DNA of 11,138 bases from JBBTWG01 sp038062935 (GTDB lineage: Bacteria > Patescibacteriota > Gracilibacteria > UBA1369 > UBA12463), in assembly GCA_038062935.1 (NCBI GenBank), contig JBBTWG010000020.1, positions 1 to 11,138 of the forward strand, in the 5' to 3' direction. This document shows, piece by piece, positions 1-5,458 of this stretch. The translations under genes and the position numbers were made by a program. Numbering within the stretch: the stretch's first letter is position 1; each line of letters opens with the position of its first letter. The notes beneath the pieces are model-generated. The model was not told the DNA's origin and searched no databases. It worked only from the letters and a program-made list of their open reading frames with translations.

Positions 1-681
1 TCCAGGATGTGCACGAGTCGGAACCCCTATAAAAGAGAAAGAGTCGTTGAACGCAGCACCACCAGAATTTCCCGCACTGATCTCGGTGTCAGTCTTGATA
101 AACTGCACAAAAGAATCTTCATTTGGAAGATCAGACACGGAGAAACCGCTCACATATCCAGAAGTCACTGTCACGGTCGAACCGCCCAAAACTGGATAAC
201 CCCAAACCGTAACACGATCCAAAATATTCGGAAGAGCTAAAAGATGAGAATTTTTGAAAGGAACTGTATAAAATTTCTGGCCAAGTTTTTTCCAATATTT
301 TTGGAAAGACATATCAGTCACTGAGCCATCTTTTGCAATTCTTTTATCAGGAATCACAATAGCCAAATCAAGATCCTCATTCACTGCCAAAACTTTCCCC
401 GTCGCAGAACATCGCGGAGGTAAATGTTGAGAAGTGCTATAACACAAAGTGATACGGTCGAAAAAATCCCCCGTCTCACTGTCGATCACGACATGCCGAT
501 TGGTAAGAATCAGTCCATCACTACGAATTGTAGAGCCCGAACCAAGAAAAACATCTCCAGACTCACCCACCGTCACAATTTGAACCACAGAAAAAAGAAG
601 TTTTTCGCGAACAGTTGAAGCAGAAGCGACAAAAGGAACAAAGAGGAGGAGAAAGAGTGAAAATCGAAAAAAACGAGACAT
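1..681 (-). CDS. Secreted trypsin-like serine protease (HtrA/DegP-type), 3' end cut by window
   Basis: Reading the minus strand from the ATG at 681 gives 227 residues with no stop before the window edge. Residues 1-21 form a signal peptide (MSRFF, a Phe/Leu-rich core, then Ala19-Ser20-Ala21 as the likely cleavage site), so the enzyme should act outside the cytoplasm. The chymotrypsin-fold triad is visible: His63 in TNRHVV, Asp105 in EDLDLAIV, and Ser206 in SAGNSGGAAFN with the oxyanion-hole glycines. The context around His and Ser is that of S1C/HtrA-type proteases involved in envelope protein quality control. Cys80 and Cys91 could form a disulfide. About 100 residues separate Asp105 from Ser206, a long insertion that includes a Lys/Trp/Tyr-rich stretch. 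Whether PDZ domains follow cannot be seen. It is divergent from rpmH, and the start is supported by a -10 box ending 6 nt upstream. The triad is clear; the specific protease subtype is inferred. Confidence 0.88.
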   Translation of the reverse strand, partial: MSRFFRFSLFLLLFVPFVASASTVREKLLFSVVQIVTVGESGDVFLGSGSTIRSDGLILTNRHVVIDSETGDFFDRITLCYSTSQHLPPRCSATGKVLAVNEDLDLAIVIPDKRIAKDGSVTDMSFQKYWKKLGQKFYTVPFKNSHLLALPNILDRVTVWGYPVLGGSTVTVTSGYVSGFSVSDLPNEDSFVQFIKTDTEISAGNSGGAAFNDSFSFIGVPTRAHPG

Positions 682-687
682 GCGAAA

Positions 688-716
688 AGTATACAAGGAA
701 AAAGGTTCAAAGCAAA
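688..716 (-). promoter_or_regulatory. Promoter of the protease gene, likely giving a leaderless transcript
   Basis: On the minus strand TTTGCT (716-711) is followed after 17 bp by TATACT (693-688). Only 6 nt (TTTCGC) separate the -10 box from the ATG at 681, so transcription would begin at or next to the start codon, with no room for a ribosome binding site. The -35 box is weak; the -10 box matches the consensus at five of six positions. Confidence 0.55.
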
Positions 717-719
717 AAT

Positions 720-748
720 TTGACACAAAAGGCCAGGAACTGTAGTCT
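720..748 (+). promoter_or_regulatory. Candidate promoter for rpmH-rnpA-yidC cluster
   Basis: A perfect TTGACA (-35) lies at 720-725. At 17 bp spacing the -10 position (743-748) reads TAGTCT, a poor match directly preceded by TG. The site is in the 95-bp divergent gap, back to back with the protease promoter, and 28 nt upstream of the rpmH start. The -35 is convincing, the -10 is not. Confidence 0.35.
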
Positions 749-776
749 TCCGGCTGCTTTTAACAAATTTCATACA

Positions 777-905
777 ATGCTCGCAAAGTTCAAAAAACGA
801 AAGCGCAACCGAAACCACGGATTTCTGAAAAGAATGCGCACAAAGGGTGGACGAAAAGTACTTGCTCGTCGCCGAAACAAGGGACGAAAGAGACTGACTG
901 TATAG
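777..905 (+). CDS. rpmH: Ribosomal protein bL34
   Basis: This 42-residue, extremely basic protein carries the family's diagnostic core: KRKRNRNHGFLKRMRTK, then GGRKVLARRRNKGRKRLTV to the C-terminus. bL34 is a component of the large ribosomal subunit and binds 23S rRNA. The usual length is about 44-46 residues. Here the N-terminal extension before the KRKR segment is slightly short and lacks the common KRTFQPS sequence, so the ATG at 777 is the most reasonable start. No Shine-Dalgarno sequence is present upstream. It opens the conserved rpmH-rnpA-yidC-jag cluster, and rnpA starts 9 nt after its TAG stop. In many bacteria dnaA lies just upstream and divergent; here a protease gene occupies that position. 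Confidence 0.95.
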   Translation: MLAKFKKRKRNRNHGFLKRMRTKGGRKVLARRRNKGRKRLTV

Positions 906-914
906 TCATTTATT

Positions 915-1256
915 ATGCTCCCGAAAAAAAATCGGCTTACGACGGAGGAGGTAAAGTTTCTTTTCAAAAAAGGAACATCACTTGCACTCCGCCATTTTTT
1001 TATCCGAAGCAGAAAAAATAGAAAAAAAGAGAGCCATTTCGCTATTGTTTTTGATAAAAGAATTTCGATACAATCAAACAAGCGGAATTTCTTCCGTCGC
1101 GCAGTCTACGAAGCAATACGAAAAAATATTGAACTCCTCACGGTCTCTGTCGACGTCGCTTACATCATCAAACCTTCACTACTCCAGGAAAAAAGAAAGA
1201 ATATAGAATCCTGTGTCGTAGAAGGCCTCATAACTCTCCAAAAATTCTATGGGTAA
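915..1256 (+). CDS. rnpA: Ribonuclease P protein component
   Basis: The 113-residue basic protein is the protein cofactor that helps RNase P RNA bind and process the 5' ends of pre-tRNAs. Visible family features are the N-terminal LPKKNRLTTEEVKFLFKKG segment, the central strand HFAIVFDKRI, and the Arg/Lys-rich SNKRNFFRRAVYEAIRKN helix, which matches the position of the RNR motif. The length agrees with the usual 105-125 residues. Overall similarity to well-studied RnpA proteins looks modest, but the position between rpmH and yidC settles the call. The gene starts 9 nt after rpmH with no Shine-Dalgarno, and its last 8 nt overlap the start of yidC, implying translational coupling. A yidD gene, often located between rnpA and yidC, is absent. 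Confidence 0.92.
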   Translation: MLPKKNRLTTEEVKFLFKKGTSLALRHFFIRSRKNRKKESHFAIVFDKRISIQSNKRNFFRRAVYEAIRKNIELLTVSVDVAYIIKPSLLQEKRKNIESCVVEGLITLQKFYG

Positions 1257-2451
1257 AAAAATTCTGCAAAATGTACTCACCTTTATAGTAATCTTCCTCG
1301 TTTTGAATCTCGTATTCAGTTTCTTCATTGAAAAAGAGAATCCAGAAGTCAAAACCGGTGAATTAGCAATCATCATTGGAGACAAAGAATATTCCAGAGG
1401 AGCGGTCATGGCAGCAGACATCATCAACAGAACAACTCAAGACATCGCGATCGCAAACGAATGTCCAGGAGAACCACTCAACATCTACAAATACACCAAC
1501 GGAAATTGGATACAGAAAACTGCAAACCCAAAACTCACATGTGACAATGTCAAAGAGACAATACTAAAAGCCGGAGAAACGCTGACCGTCACATACGAAA
1601 ACTGGAACTATGCCCTCTTCAATGAGGAAGGAAGATATAAAATTGAAGGAAAATTCAAAATCGGCACCGAAGAAAAAACAATCACATCGAGCGAATTCGA
1701 GATTACACCCCAAGGATTCTGGGGATTCATCTGGGAAAAAGGCTTTTATCAACCAATTTATAACGTCCTGATCTTCTTCGTCGGAGTCATACCAGGCCAC
1801 AATCTCGGTTTTGCCATCATTCTCCTCACTATCTTCATCCGTATCCTCCTCCTTGCACCTTCACAAAAAGCGCTCAAATCACAGCGTCGCATGCAGGAAC
1901 TCCAGCCAAAACTCAACGAAATCAAAGATCGCCACGGCGACGATAAACAAAAAGTCTCAGAAGAAACAATGAAGCTCTGGAAAGAACACAAAGTAAATCC
2001 TTTTGGGAGCTGCTTACCACTCCTAATCCAATTTCCAATCCTCATTGCGCTCTTCTATGTCGTCCAGAGTGGACTCAATCCCGACAATACTCACTTGCTC
2101 TACAAAGGATTCGTGGATGTTTCACTCTCAGACATCGACACGATGTTCACGCCGTTCCTGAACCTCACGCAACGTGAGATTTTCTGGCTTCCATTGGTAG
2201 TCGGAGTCCTGCAGTTCATCCAAATGAAAATGACTATGGTGAAGAAAAAACCAGGCGAAAAGAAGAGTGAAACAGAAGTGGTCAGCAATACTATGCTATA
2301 CTTGATGCCAGTGATGATCGCGGTATTCACGGCCTCTGTTCCATCAGGAGTCGGACTCTACTGGTTGACATCAACACTATTCGGAATTGTTCAACAATAC
2401 TTCGTCAACAAAAGCGTAAAACCGAAACAACCTGTGACCATTGACGTGTGA
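1249..2451 (+). CDS. yidC: Membrane protein insertase YidC with an extracytoplasmic beta-rich domain
   Basis: The 400-residue insertase places membrane proteins into the cytoplasmic membrane, alone or with SecYEG. Segment 8-27 is the first membrane helix. Residues about 30-155 are an extracytoplasmic domain. The conserved core begins near 157 (GFWGFIWEKGFYQPIYNVL) and includes the membrane helix with the groove arginine, Arg198 (TIFIRILLLAP), a cytoplasmic helical hairpin (205-248), the FGSCLPLLIQFPILIALF helix (252-269), and two final helices with TASVPSGVGLYWLTSTLFG (361-379). The extracytoplasmic domain is shorter than the P1 domain of E. coli YidC. It has alternating strands and Cys72/Cys98, and resembles small Ig-like (BsuPI-type) folds rather than P1; this is inference. 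The final residues PVTID-V and the TGA stop lie inside an inverted heptad repeat array. The start overlaps rnpA by 8 nt. Confidence 0.96.
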   Translation: MGKKILQNVLTFIVIFLVLNLVFSFFIEKENPEVKTGELAIIIGDKEYSRGAVMAADIINRTTQDIAIANECPGEPLNIYKYTNGNWIQKTANPKLTCDNVKETILKAGETLTVTYENWNYALFNEEGRYKIEGKFKIGTEEKTITSSEFEITPQGFWGFIWEKGFYQPIYNVLIFFVGVIPGHNLGFAIILLTIFIRILLLAPSQKALKSQRRMQELQPKLNEIKDRHGDDKQKVSEETMKLWKEHKVNPFGSCLPLLIQFPILIALFYVVQSGLNPDNTHLLYKGFVDVSLSDIDTMFTPFLNLTQREIFWLPLVVGVLQFIQMKMTMVKKKPGEKKSETEVVSNTMLYLMPVMIAVFTASVPSGVGLYWLTSTLFGIVQQYFVNKSVKPKQPVTIDV

Positions 2452-2459
2452 CCTGTGAC
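2432..2459 (-). repeat. Family B heptad array, inverted, spanning the yidC stop codon
   Basis: Read on the minus strand this is GTCACAG, GTCACAC, GTCAATG, GTCACAG: four consecutive 7-bp units, one with two substitutions. On the + strand it encodes the last residues of YidC and contains the TGA stop (2449-2451). It is the reverse orientation of the arrays at the sufC and sufS starts. Confidence 0.85.
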
Positions 2460-2460
2460 T

Positions 2461-2488
2461 TCCTACATCCTAAATCCTCAATCCTCCT
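2461..2488 (+). repeat. Family A heptad array before jag
   Basis: Four tandem 7-bp units: TCCTACA, TCCTAAA, TCCTCAA, TCCTCCT. The array fills the space between the inverted B array and the jag ATG at 2489, so the sequence directly upstream of the start is pyrimidine-rich and cannot be a Shine-Dalgarno site. Confidence 0.88.
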
Positions 2489-2950
2489 ATGGAACACGAT
2501 CGCATTCTCCTCCAGCTCATCGAAGAAGTTCTCAAGAAAATGGGAACACCGGCCAGTAATATCGAGCTCCAGGAAGAAGAAGGAAATTATCGCGTAAACA
2601 TAGAAAGCGACGAAGCCAATCTTCTCATCGGATTTCATGGAGAAACCATTCGAGCACTGGAACACGCGATTCGCCTCATCTTCTGGAAAAAAGCAGAAAA
2701 TCCTGAAAAAAATGTGATTATCGACATTCAAAATTATAGGAAAAGACAGGAAGAAAGTGTGATAGAAATGGCTATCAGAAAAGCAGAATTCGTCAAAAAA
2801 ATGGGAAAACCACAGACGCTTCCACCAATGTCCCCATACTTCAGAAGAGTCGTTCACATGCATCTCAACGAAAAATTTTCAGACCTCGAAACCGTCAGTG
2901 TCGGCGAGGGAGATCGCAGACAAATCACGATCAAAGTCAAAGGAGCATGA
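2489..2950 (+). CDS. jag: KH/R3H RNA-binding protein Jag (KhpB)
   Basis: The 153-residue protein contains a KH-type domain (about 38-100) with the nucleic-acid-binding loop GFHG at 48-51, followed by an R3H domain (about 90-151) with the diagnostic Arg119-x3-His123 in PYFRRVVHMHL. Jag/KhpB proteins bind RNA and, in Firmicutes, are linked to cell elongation and division control with KhpA. The N-terminal Jag_N domain found in many Firmicutes versions is missing; the protein starts at a short helix leading into the KH domain. Position directly after yidC is the conserved family context. The start is the first ATG after the heptad arrays, with no Shine-Dalgarno. Its TGA stop overlaps the next gene's start in ATGA, so the two are probably co-translated. 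Confidence 0.92.
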   Translation: MEHDRILLQLIEEVLKKMGTPASNIELQEEEGNYRVNIESDEANLLIGFHGETIRALEHAIRLIFWKKAENPEKNVIIDIQNYRKRQEESVIEMAIRKAEFVKKMGKPQTLPPMSPYFRRVVHMHLNEKFSDLETVSVGEGDRRQITIKVKGA

Positions 2951-3840
2951 ATCGCACCAAAACATTCATAACGGCCTTCATCACCATCGGAACGCTTTTT
3001 TGGAGCTCGATCAGCCAAGCAGAAGCAAGTAAATTCAAAGATGTTGAAATAGGGATAAGAGGATACGTAGCAATCAACTACTTCGCAGAACACGAAATTA
3101 TCAAAGGCTATAGCGACGGAACTTTTCAACCAGATAAAGAAATCATTCGCGCAGAAGCTCTCGCTTTTGCAGAAAAAGCCATTATAGATTTTGATGAATA
3201 CAAAATAAACTCTCCCGTAGAGGAAAAAACGACCGACAATGAAAAAAGGGAAATAACCAAGCCAGAGAAAAAAATCACTCTGGTGGAAGGCGTAAAGATG
3301 CTCCTGGAGCTCGAAAAAGAGAGGAATCCTTCACTAACCTTCGAAGAACCAAAAAACCGGGAAGTCATCTTCACAGACGTCGATTCCAAAGCATGGTTTG
3401 CGAAATATATAAAGAAAGCAAAAGAACGAAACATGATTAGATTCGGATTCAAAAACAATGCCAATCCAGAACAATTACTCACGAGAGAATATTTTGCGGA
3501 CCTCACCTACCGACTCATTAAATCACGAGACAAAAACCGCATGTTTGGAAAAGCCACATTCTACAGCGATTTTTTCGAAGGAAGAGGTACGAGCAATGGT
3601 GAAAAATTCACACAAAAAGGCTTCACCGCAGCAAATAAACATCTCCCTTTCGGGACAAAAGTCCGCATCACGAATCTCAAAAACGGTCAGAATGTGGATG
3701 TTCGCATCAACGATCGTGGACCATTTAACGTTTCTCTCGACCTCGACCTCACCAGCACCGCCTTCAGTCAAATCGCATCGACGAGGGAAGGCATTGTGCC
3801 AGTACAATACGAAATTATCTCAGAAAATCCTAAGCCATGA
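2947..3840 (+). CDS. SLH-domain RlpA-like (double-psi beta-barrel) cell-wall protein
   Basis: This is a 297-residue exported protein. Residues 1-26 are a signal peptide with no lipobox cysteine. Two S-layer-homology-like modules follow: 30-80 (FKDVE...GYSDGTFQPDKEIIRAEALA) and 141-192 (FTDVDSKAWFAKYIKKAKER...LLTREYFADLTYRL), separated by a charged linker (83-110). Residues about 200-292 form an RlpA double-psi beta-barrel: GKATFYSDFFEGRGTSNGE, LPFGTKVRITNL, and DVRINDRGPF with Asp256. RlpA of Pseudomonas is a lytic transglycosylase acting on stripped glycan strands. At the usual TAAHKTLPFGT motif this protein reads TAANKHLPFGT, so the habitual His is Asn230 and a His is displaced to 232; activity is uncertain. 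SLH modules normally anchor proteins to secondary wall polymers. The 4-nt overlaps with jag and the next gene suggest one transcript. AGGAG lies only 1 nt before the ATG, too close for a normal ribosome binding site. Confidence 0.87.
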   Translation: MNRTKTFITAFITIGTLFWSSISQAEASKFKDVEIGIRGYVAINYFAEHEIIKGYSDGTFQPDKEIIRAEALAFAEKAIIDFDEYKINSPVEEKTTDNEKREITKPEKKITLVEGVKMLLELEKERNPSLTFEEPKNREVIFTDVDSKAWFAKYIKKAKERNMIRFGFKNNANPEQLLTREYFADLTYRLIKSRDKNRMFGKATFYSDFFEGRGTSNGEKFTQKGFTAANKHLPFGTKVRITNLKNGQNVDVRINDRGPFNVSLDLDLTSTAFSQIASTREGIVPVQYEIISENPKP

Positions 3841-4157
3841 AAAAATCTTTTCGATTTCAAAGAGAAACTTTTTCGTCACAAATCAACAAAACGATAAAAT
3901 CTTTAATTGTGACGCTCAGCATCATGATCGTGGTTCTAGCAACATTTTTTATGTCGATGATCAGCGACAGCGGACAGAAAGGATACGAACTCAAGGAGCT
4001 GCAAATTCAAAACAAAGAACTCCAAAGCACAATGGAAAAATTGAAGAAAGACGTCACAAAAACCGTTTCATTCCAAAAAATCGAGGAAAGTTCAAAAATC
4101 AAAGAAATGCAGAAACCCGGCCAAAAAATCTATGTGAAAGACAAAACAAAGCCGTAA
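3837..4157 (+). CDS. Small bitopic membrane protein, FtsL/DivIC-like
   Basis: The 106-residue protein has a basic cytoplasmic N-terminus (1-21), one membrane helix (about 22-43, SLIVTLSIMIVVLATFFMSM), and a coiled-coil-prone outer segment (about 50-75, LKELQIQNKELQSTMEKLKK). It ends in a region reading FQKIEESSKIKEMQKPGQKIYV. This layout, including the 'x-x-IEE-x-A-x-x-MQ-x-PGQ-x-x-YV' style ending, matches the FtsL/DivIC/FtsB divisome proteins, which heterodimerise through their coiled coils and activate septal peptidoglycan synthesis. Sequence conservation in these families is weak, so the assignment rests on architecture and the ending. It overlaps the SLH-RlpA gene by 4 nt (ATGA), placing it in a wall/division context. 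No Shine-Dalgarno is present. Confidence 0.55.
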   Translation: MKKSFRFQRETFSSQINKTIKSLIVTLSIMIVVLATFFMSMISDSGQKGYELKELQIQNKELQSTMEKLKKDVTKTVSFQKIEESSKIKEMQKPGQKIYVKDKTKP

Positions 4158-4185
4158 AGACACAGACCAGAAAGCCAAGCCTGCG

Positions 4186-4214
4186 TTTGCTTTTGACCTA
4201 AAAATCGCTATAAT
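4186..4214 (+). promoter_or_regulatory. Promoter of tRNA-Glu
   Basis: A perfect TATAAT lies at 4209-4214, with TTTGCT at 4186-4191 at 17 bp spacing. A TTGACC at 4193-4198 is a better -35 by sequence but only 10 bp away. Expected initiation is near 4221, about 30 nt before the tRNA. The same TTTGCT-17-TATAct arrangement precedes the protease gene. Confidence 0.6.
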
Positions 4215-4251
4215 ACGGCTCGATCCAAAAAAGAATCTGCACAAATATCGC

Positions 4252-4326
4252 GGCTCGTTCGTCTAATGGTTAGGACACCAGATTTTCAATCTGGTAACAG
4301 GGGTTCAATTCCCCTACGAGCTACCA
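4252..4326 (+). tRNA. tRNA-Glu (anticodon UUC)
   Basis: A full cloverleaf can be drawn. The acceptor strands are GGCTCGT (4252-4258) and ACGAGCT (4316-4322). The anticodon stem is CCAGA/TCTGG (4278-4282 and 4290-4294) around the loop TTTTCAA, giving anticodon TTC at 4285-4287. The T arm is GGGG-TTCAATT-CCCC. CCA is encoded at 4324-4326 after discriminator A4323. The first acceptor pair is a G-U wobble (4252/4322). The anticodon reads GAA and GAG as glutamate. The gene has its own promoter and stands alone, with mutY approaching from the opposite side. Confidence 0.97.
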
Positions 4327-4336
4327 ATTTTCAATT

Positions 4337-5395
4337 CTACCATCGCATTTTCGGAATTTTCTCGATCACCTCCTTGTTGGCAGGCGGGAATTCATATTGT
4401 CCAATATCACGAGGGTATATCCAAGAAATTTCCTGACCCTCCAAAGGCTCTGGATCTCCGAGGAGAATCTGACATCGATGAAAACTGATATAAAAATGCC
4501 TCCCTTCAAATACAAATCGCGTTCGTGAAAAAGCTGGGCGCACAGAAATCTCCACACCGAGCTCTTCCAAAATTTCACGCTTCAATGAACTTCGCTCATT
4601 CTCTTTTGGTTCTAGCTTTCCGCCAGGAAATTCATAGAAACCCGCGAAACGAGTCCCTTTTTTGCGCCGCGCAATGAGAATCTTCCCATCACGATAAATC
4701 AGCGCCACCGACACGCGTCGTGCATTCGAAGGCAAACGCAGAACAGGCCGCTCGCGCACAGTGAACTTCGGCACAGAATCTGTCTGAGCAAAATGACATT
4801 GTGCAGAAAGTGGACAGAAATTGCATTTTGGAAGTGCCGCACTACAAATCAAAGCACCAAGTTCCATGACACCTTGATTGAAATTCGAAGAATTTTTTGG
4901 CGGCACGAGCTCCGCCATTTTGTTCCAAACATCATCATCAGTAAGATTAAAAAACCTCTGCACAACGCGCGAAACATTCGTATCCTTCACGGGCACATCC
5001 AGCCCAAAAGCAAAACTCGCGATAGCATTCGCAGTGTACCTCCCAATGCCAGGAAGTTTCTGAAGTTCATCGACATCAGATGGAAATTTTCCATCGTACT
5101 GCTGCACCAGTACATTCGCTGCCTTCAAAATATTCTGCCCACGACGATAATATCCAAGCCCACGAAAGTACGGCAAAAAATCCTCCCAAGAAACTTTCGC
5201 CAGATCAAAAACCGTCGGAAATCGCTCCATGAAGCGCGTATAGAAACCAATCACGCGATCCACCTGCGTCTGCTGGAGCATAATTTCAGAAATCCAAATG
5301 GCATATGGATCATGAGTTTTGCGCCACGGCAAATCCCGCTTGGCTTCAGAAAACCAGCTCAAAGTCCGGGATGTGAAAAAGGATTTATCGGGCAT
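4337..5395 (-). CDS. mutY: Adenine DNA glycosylase MutY with an intact MutT-like Nudix domain
   Basis: The 352-residue protein, counted from the ATG at 5395, removes adenine paired with 8-oxoguanine. The glycosylase half (about 5-205) has Glu37 in WISEIMLQQTQV, Tyr82 in GLGYYRR, the helix-hairpin-helix LPGIGRYTANAIA (114-126), catalytic Asp138 in PVKDTNVSRV, and the [4Fe-4S] ligands Cys184, Cys191, Cys194 and Cys200 (C-x6-C-x2-C-x5-C). The C-terminal half (about 227-352) is MutT-like: it keeps a complete Nudix box from Gly259 to Val281 (G-x5-E-x7-RE-I-L-EE-L-G-V), and FPPAN at 336-340 matches MutT's FPPAN, whose Asn contacts 8-oxoguanine. Most MutY C-terminal domains share the fold but have lost the Nudix box. 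The upstream in-frame TTG at 5458 is less likely, because a strong -10 box lies just before the ATG. Its stop is only 10 nt from the tRNA-Glu 3' end. Confidence 0.95.
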   Translation of the reverse strand: MPDKSFFTSRTLSWFSEAKRDLPWRKTHDPYAIWISEIMLQQTQVDRVIGFYTRFMERFPTVFDLAKVSWEDFLPYFRGLGYYRRGQNILKAANVLVQQYDGKFPSDVDELQKLPGIGRYTANAIASFAFGLDVPVKDTNVSRVVQRFFNLTDDDVWNKMAELVPPKNSSNFNQGVMELGALICSAALPKCNFCPLSAQCHFAQTDSVPKFTVRERPVLRLPSNARRVSVALIYRDGKILIARRKKGTRFAGFYEFPGGKLEPKENERSSLKREILEELGVEISVRPAFSRTRFVFEGRHFYISFHRCQILLGDPEPLEGQEISWIYPRDIGQYEFPPANKEVIEKIPKMRW

Positions 5396-5402
5396 TGAGG
5401 AA

Positions 5403-5411
5403 AGTATAGCA
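5403..5411 (-). promoter_or_regulatory. Extended -10 promoter element of mutY, leaderless geometry
   Basis: The minus strand reads TGCTATACT, an extended -10 (TG at 5411-5410, TATACT at 5408-5403). Seven nt (TTCCTCA) separate it from the ATG at 5395, so the transcript would start essentially at the start codon. No good -35 is seen at the proper spacing, as expected when an extended -10 is present. Confidence 0.55.
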
Positions 5412-5412
5412 A

Positions 5413-5424
5413 ATTTGCGCAAAT
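5413..5424. promoter_or_regulatory. Perfect 12-bp palindrome in the mutY/5470 divergent region (candidate operator)
   Basis: ATTTGCGCAAAT is its own reverse complement. It lies just upstream of the mutY extended -10 and overlaps the probable -35 of the divergent gene at 5470, a position where a dimeric regulator could affect both promoters. No known operator family is assigned. Confidence 0.4.
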
Positions 5425-5442
5425 AAAGATTTATGTTATCCT
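5415..5442 (+). promoter_or_regulatory. Candidate promoter of the gene at 5470
   Basis: TTGCGC (5415-5420) is followed after 16 bp by TATCCT (5437-5442), preceded by TG one base upstream (5434-5435), an extended -10. This gives a leader of roughly 20 nt. The -10 matches consensus at four of six positions. Confidence 0.35.
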
Positions 5443-5458
5443 GCAAACATATTCGCAA

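Noticed and set aside
7..618. Two short plus-strand frames (7-240 and 424-618) as genes
   Set aside because: Both are antisense to the secreted protease, which has a full catalytic triad, and neither has features of its own.
770..1081. Minus-strand open frame opposite rpmH and rnpA
   Set aside because: Antisense shadow of two clearly conserved genes; Phe/Arg-rich and without recognisable domains.
2449..2451. UGA recoded as glycine (Gracilibacteria/SR1 code)
   Set aside because: UGA ends yidC, jag and the SLH-RlpA gene at expected family lengths, two of them in ATGA overlaps, and no conserved glycine position in the window is read from UGA.
4171..4194. Possible rho-independent terminator after the FtsL-like gene (AAAGC ... 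GCTTTT)
   Set aside because: The stem needs bulges, is not GC-rich, and the T-run of four overlaps the tRNA promoter -35 region.
3458..4201. 247-codon plus-strand frame across the RlpA and FtsL-like genes
   Set aside because: Out of frame with two genes that have clear domains and membrane/coiled-coil structure; its product is low-complexity and basic.
4793..5398. 201-codon plus-strand frame opposite mutY
   Set aside because: Antisense to a gene with all catalytic and Fe-S motifs intact; no domain features.
5396..5458. Upstream TTG start (5458) for mutY
   Set aside because: It would add 21 residues not seen in MutY, and the extended -10 box lies downstream of it; from the ATG the catalytic Glu37 and Asp138 numbering matches E. 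coli MutY.
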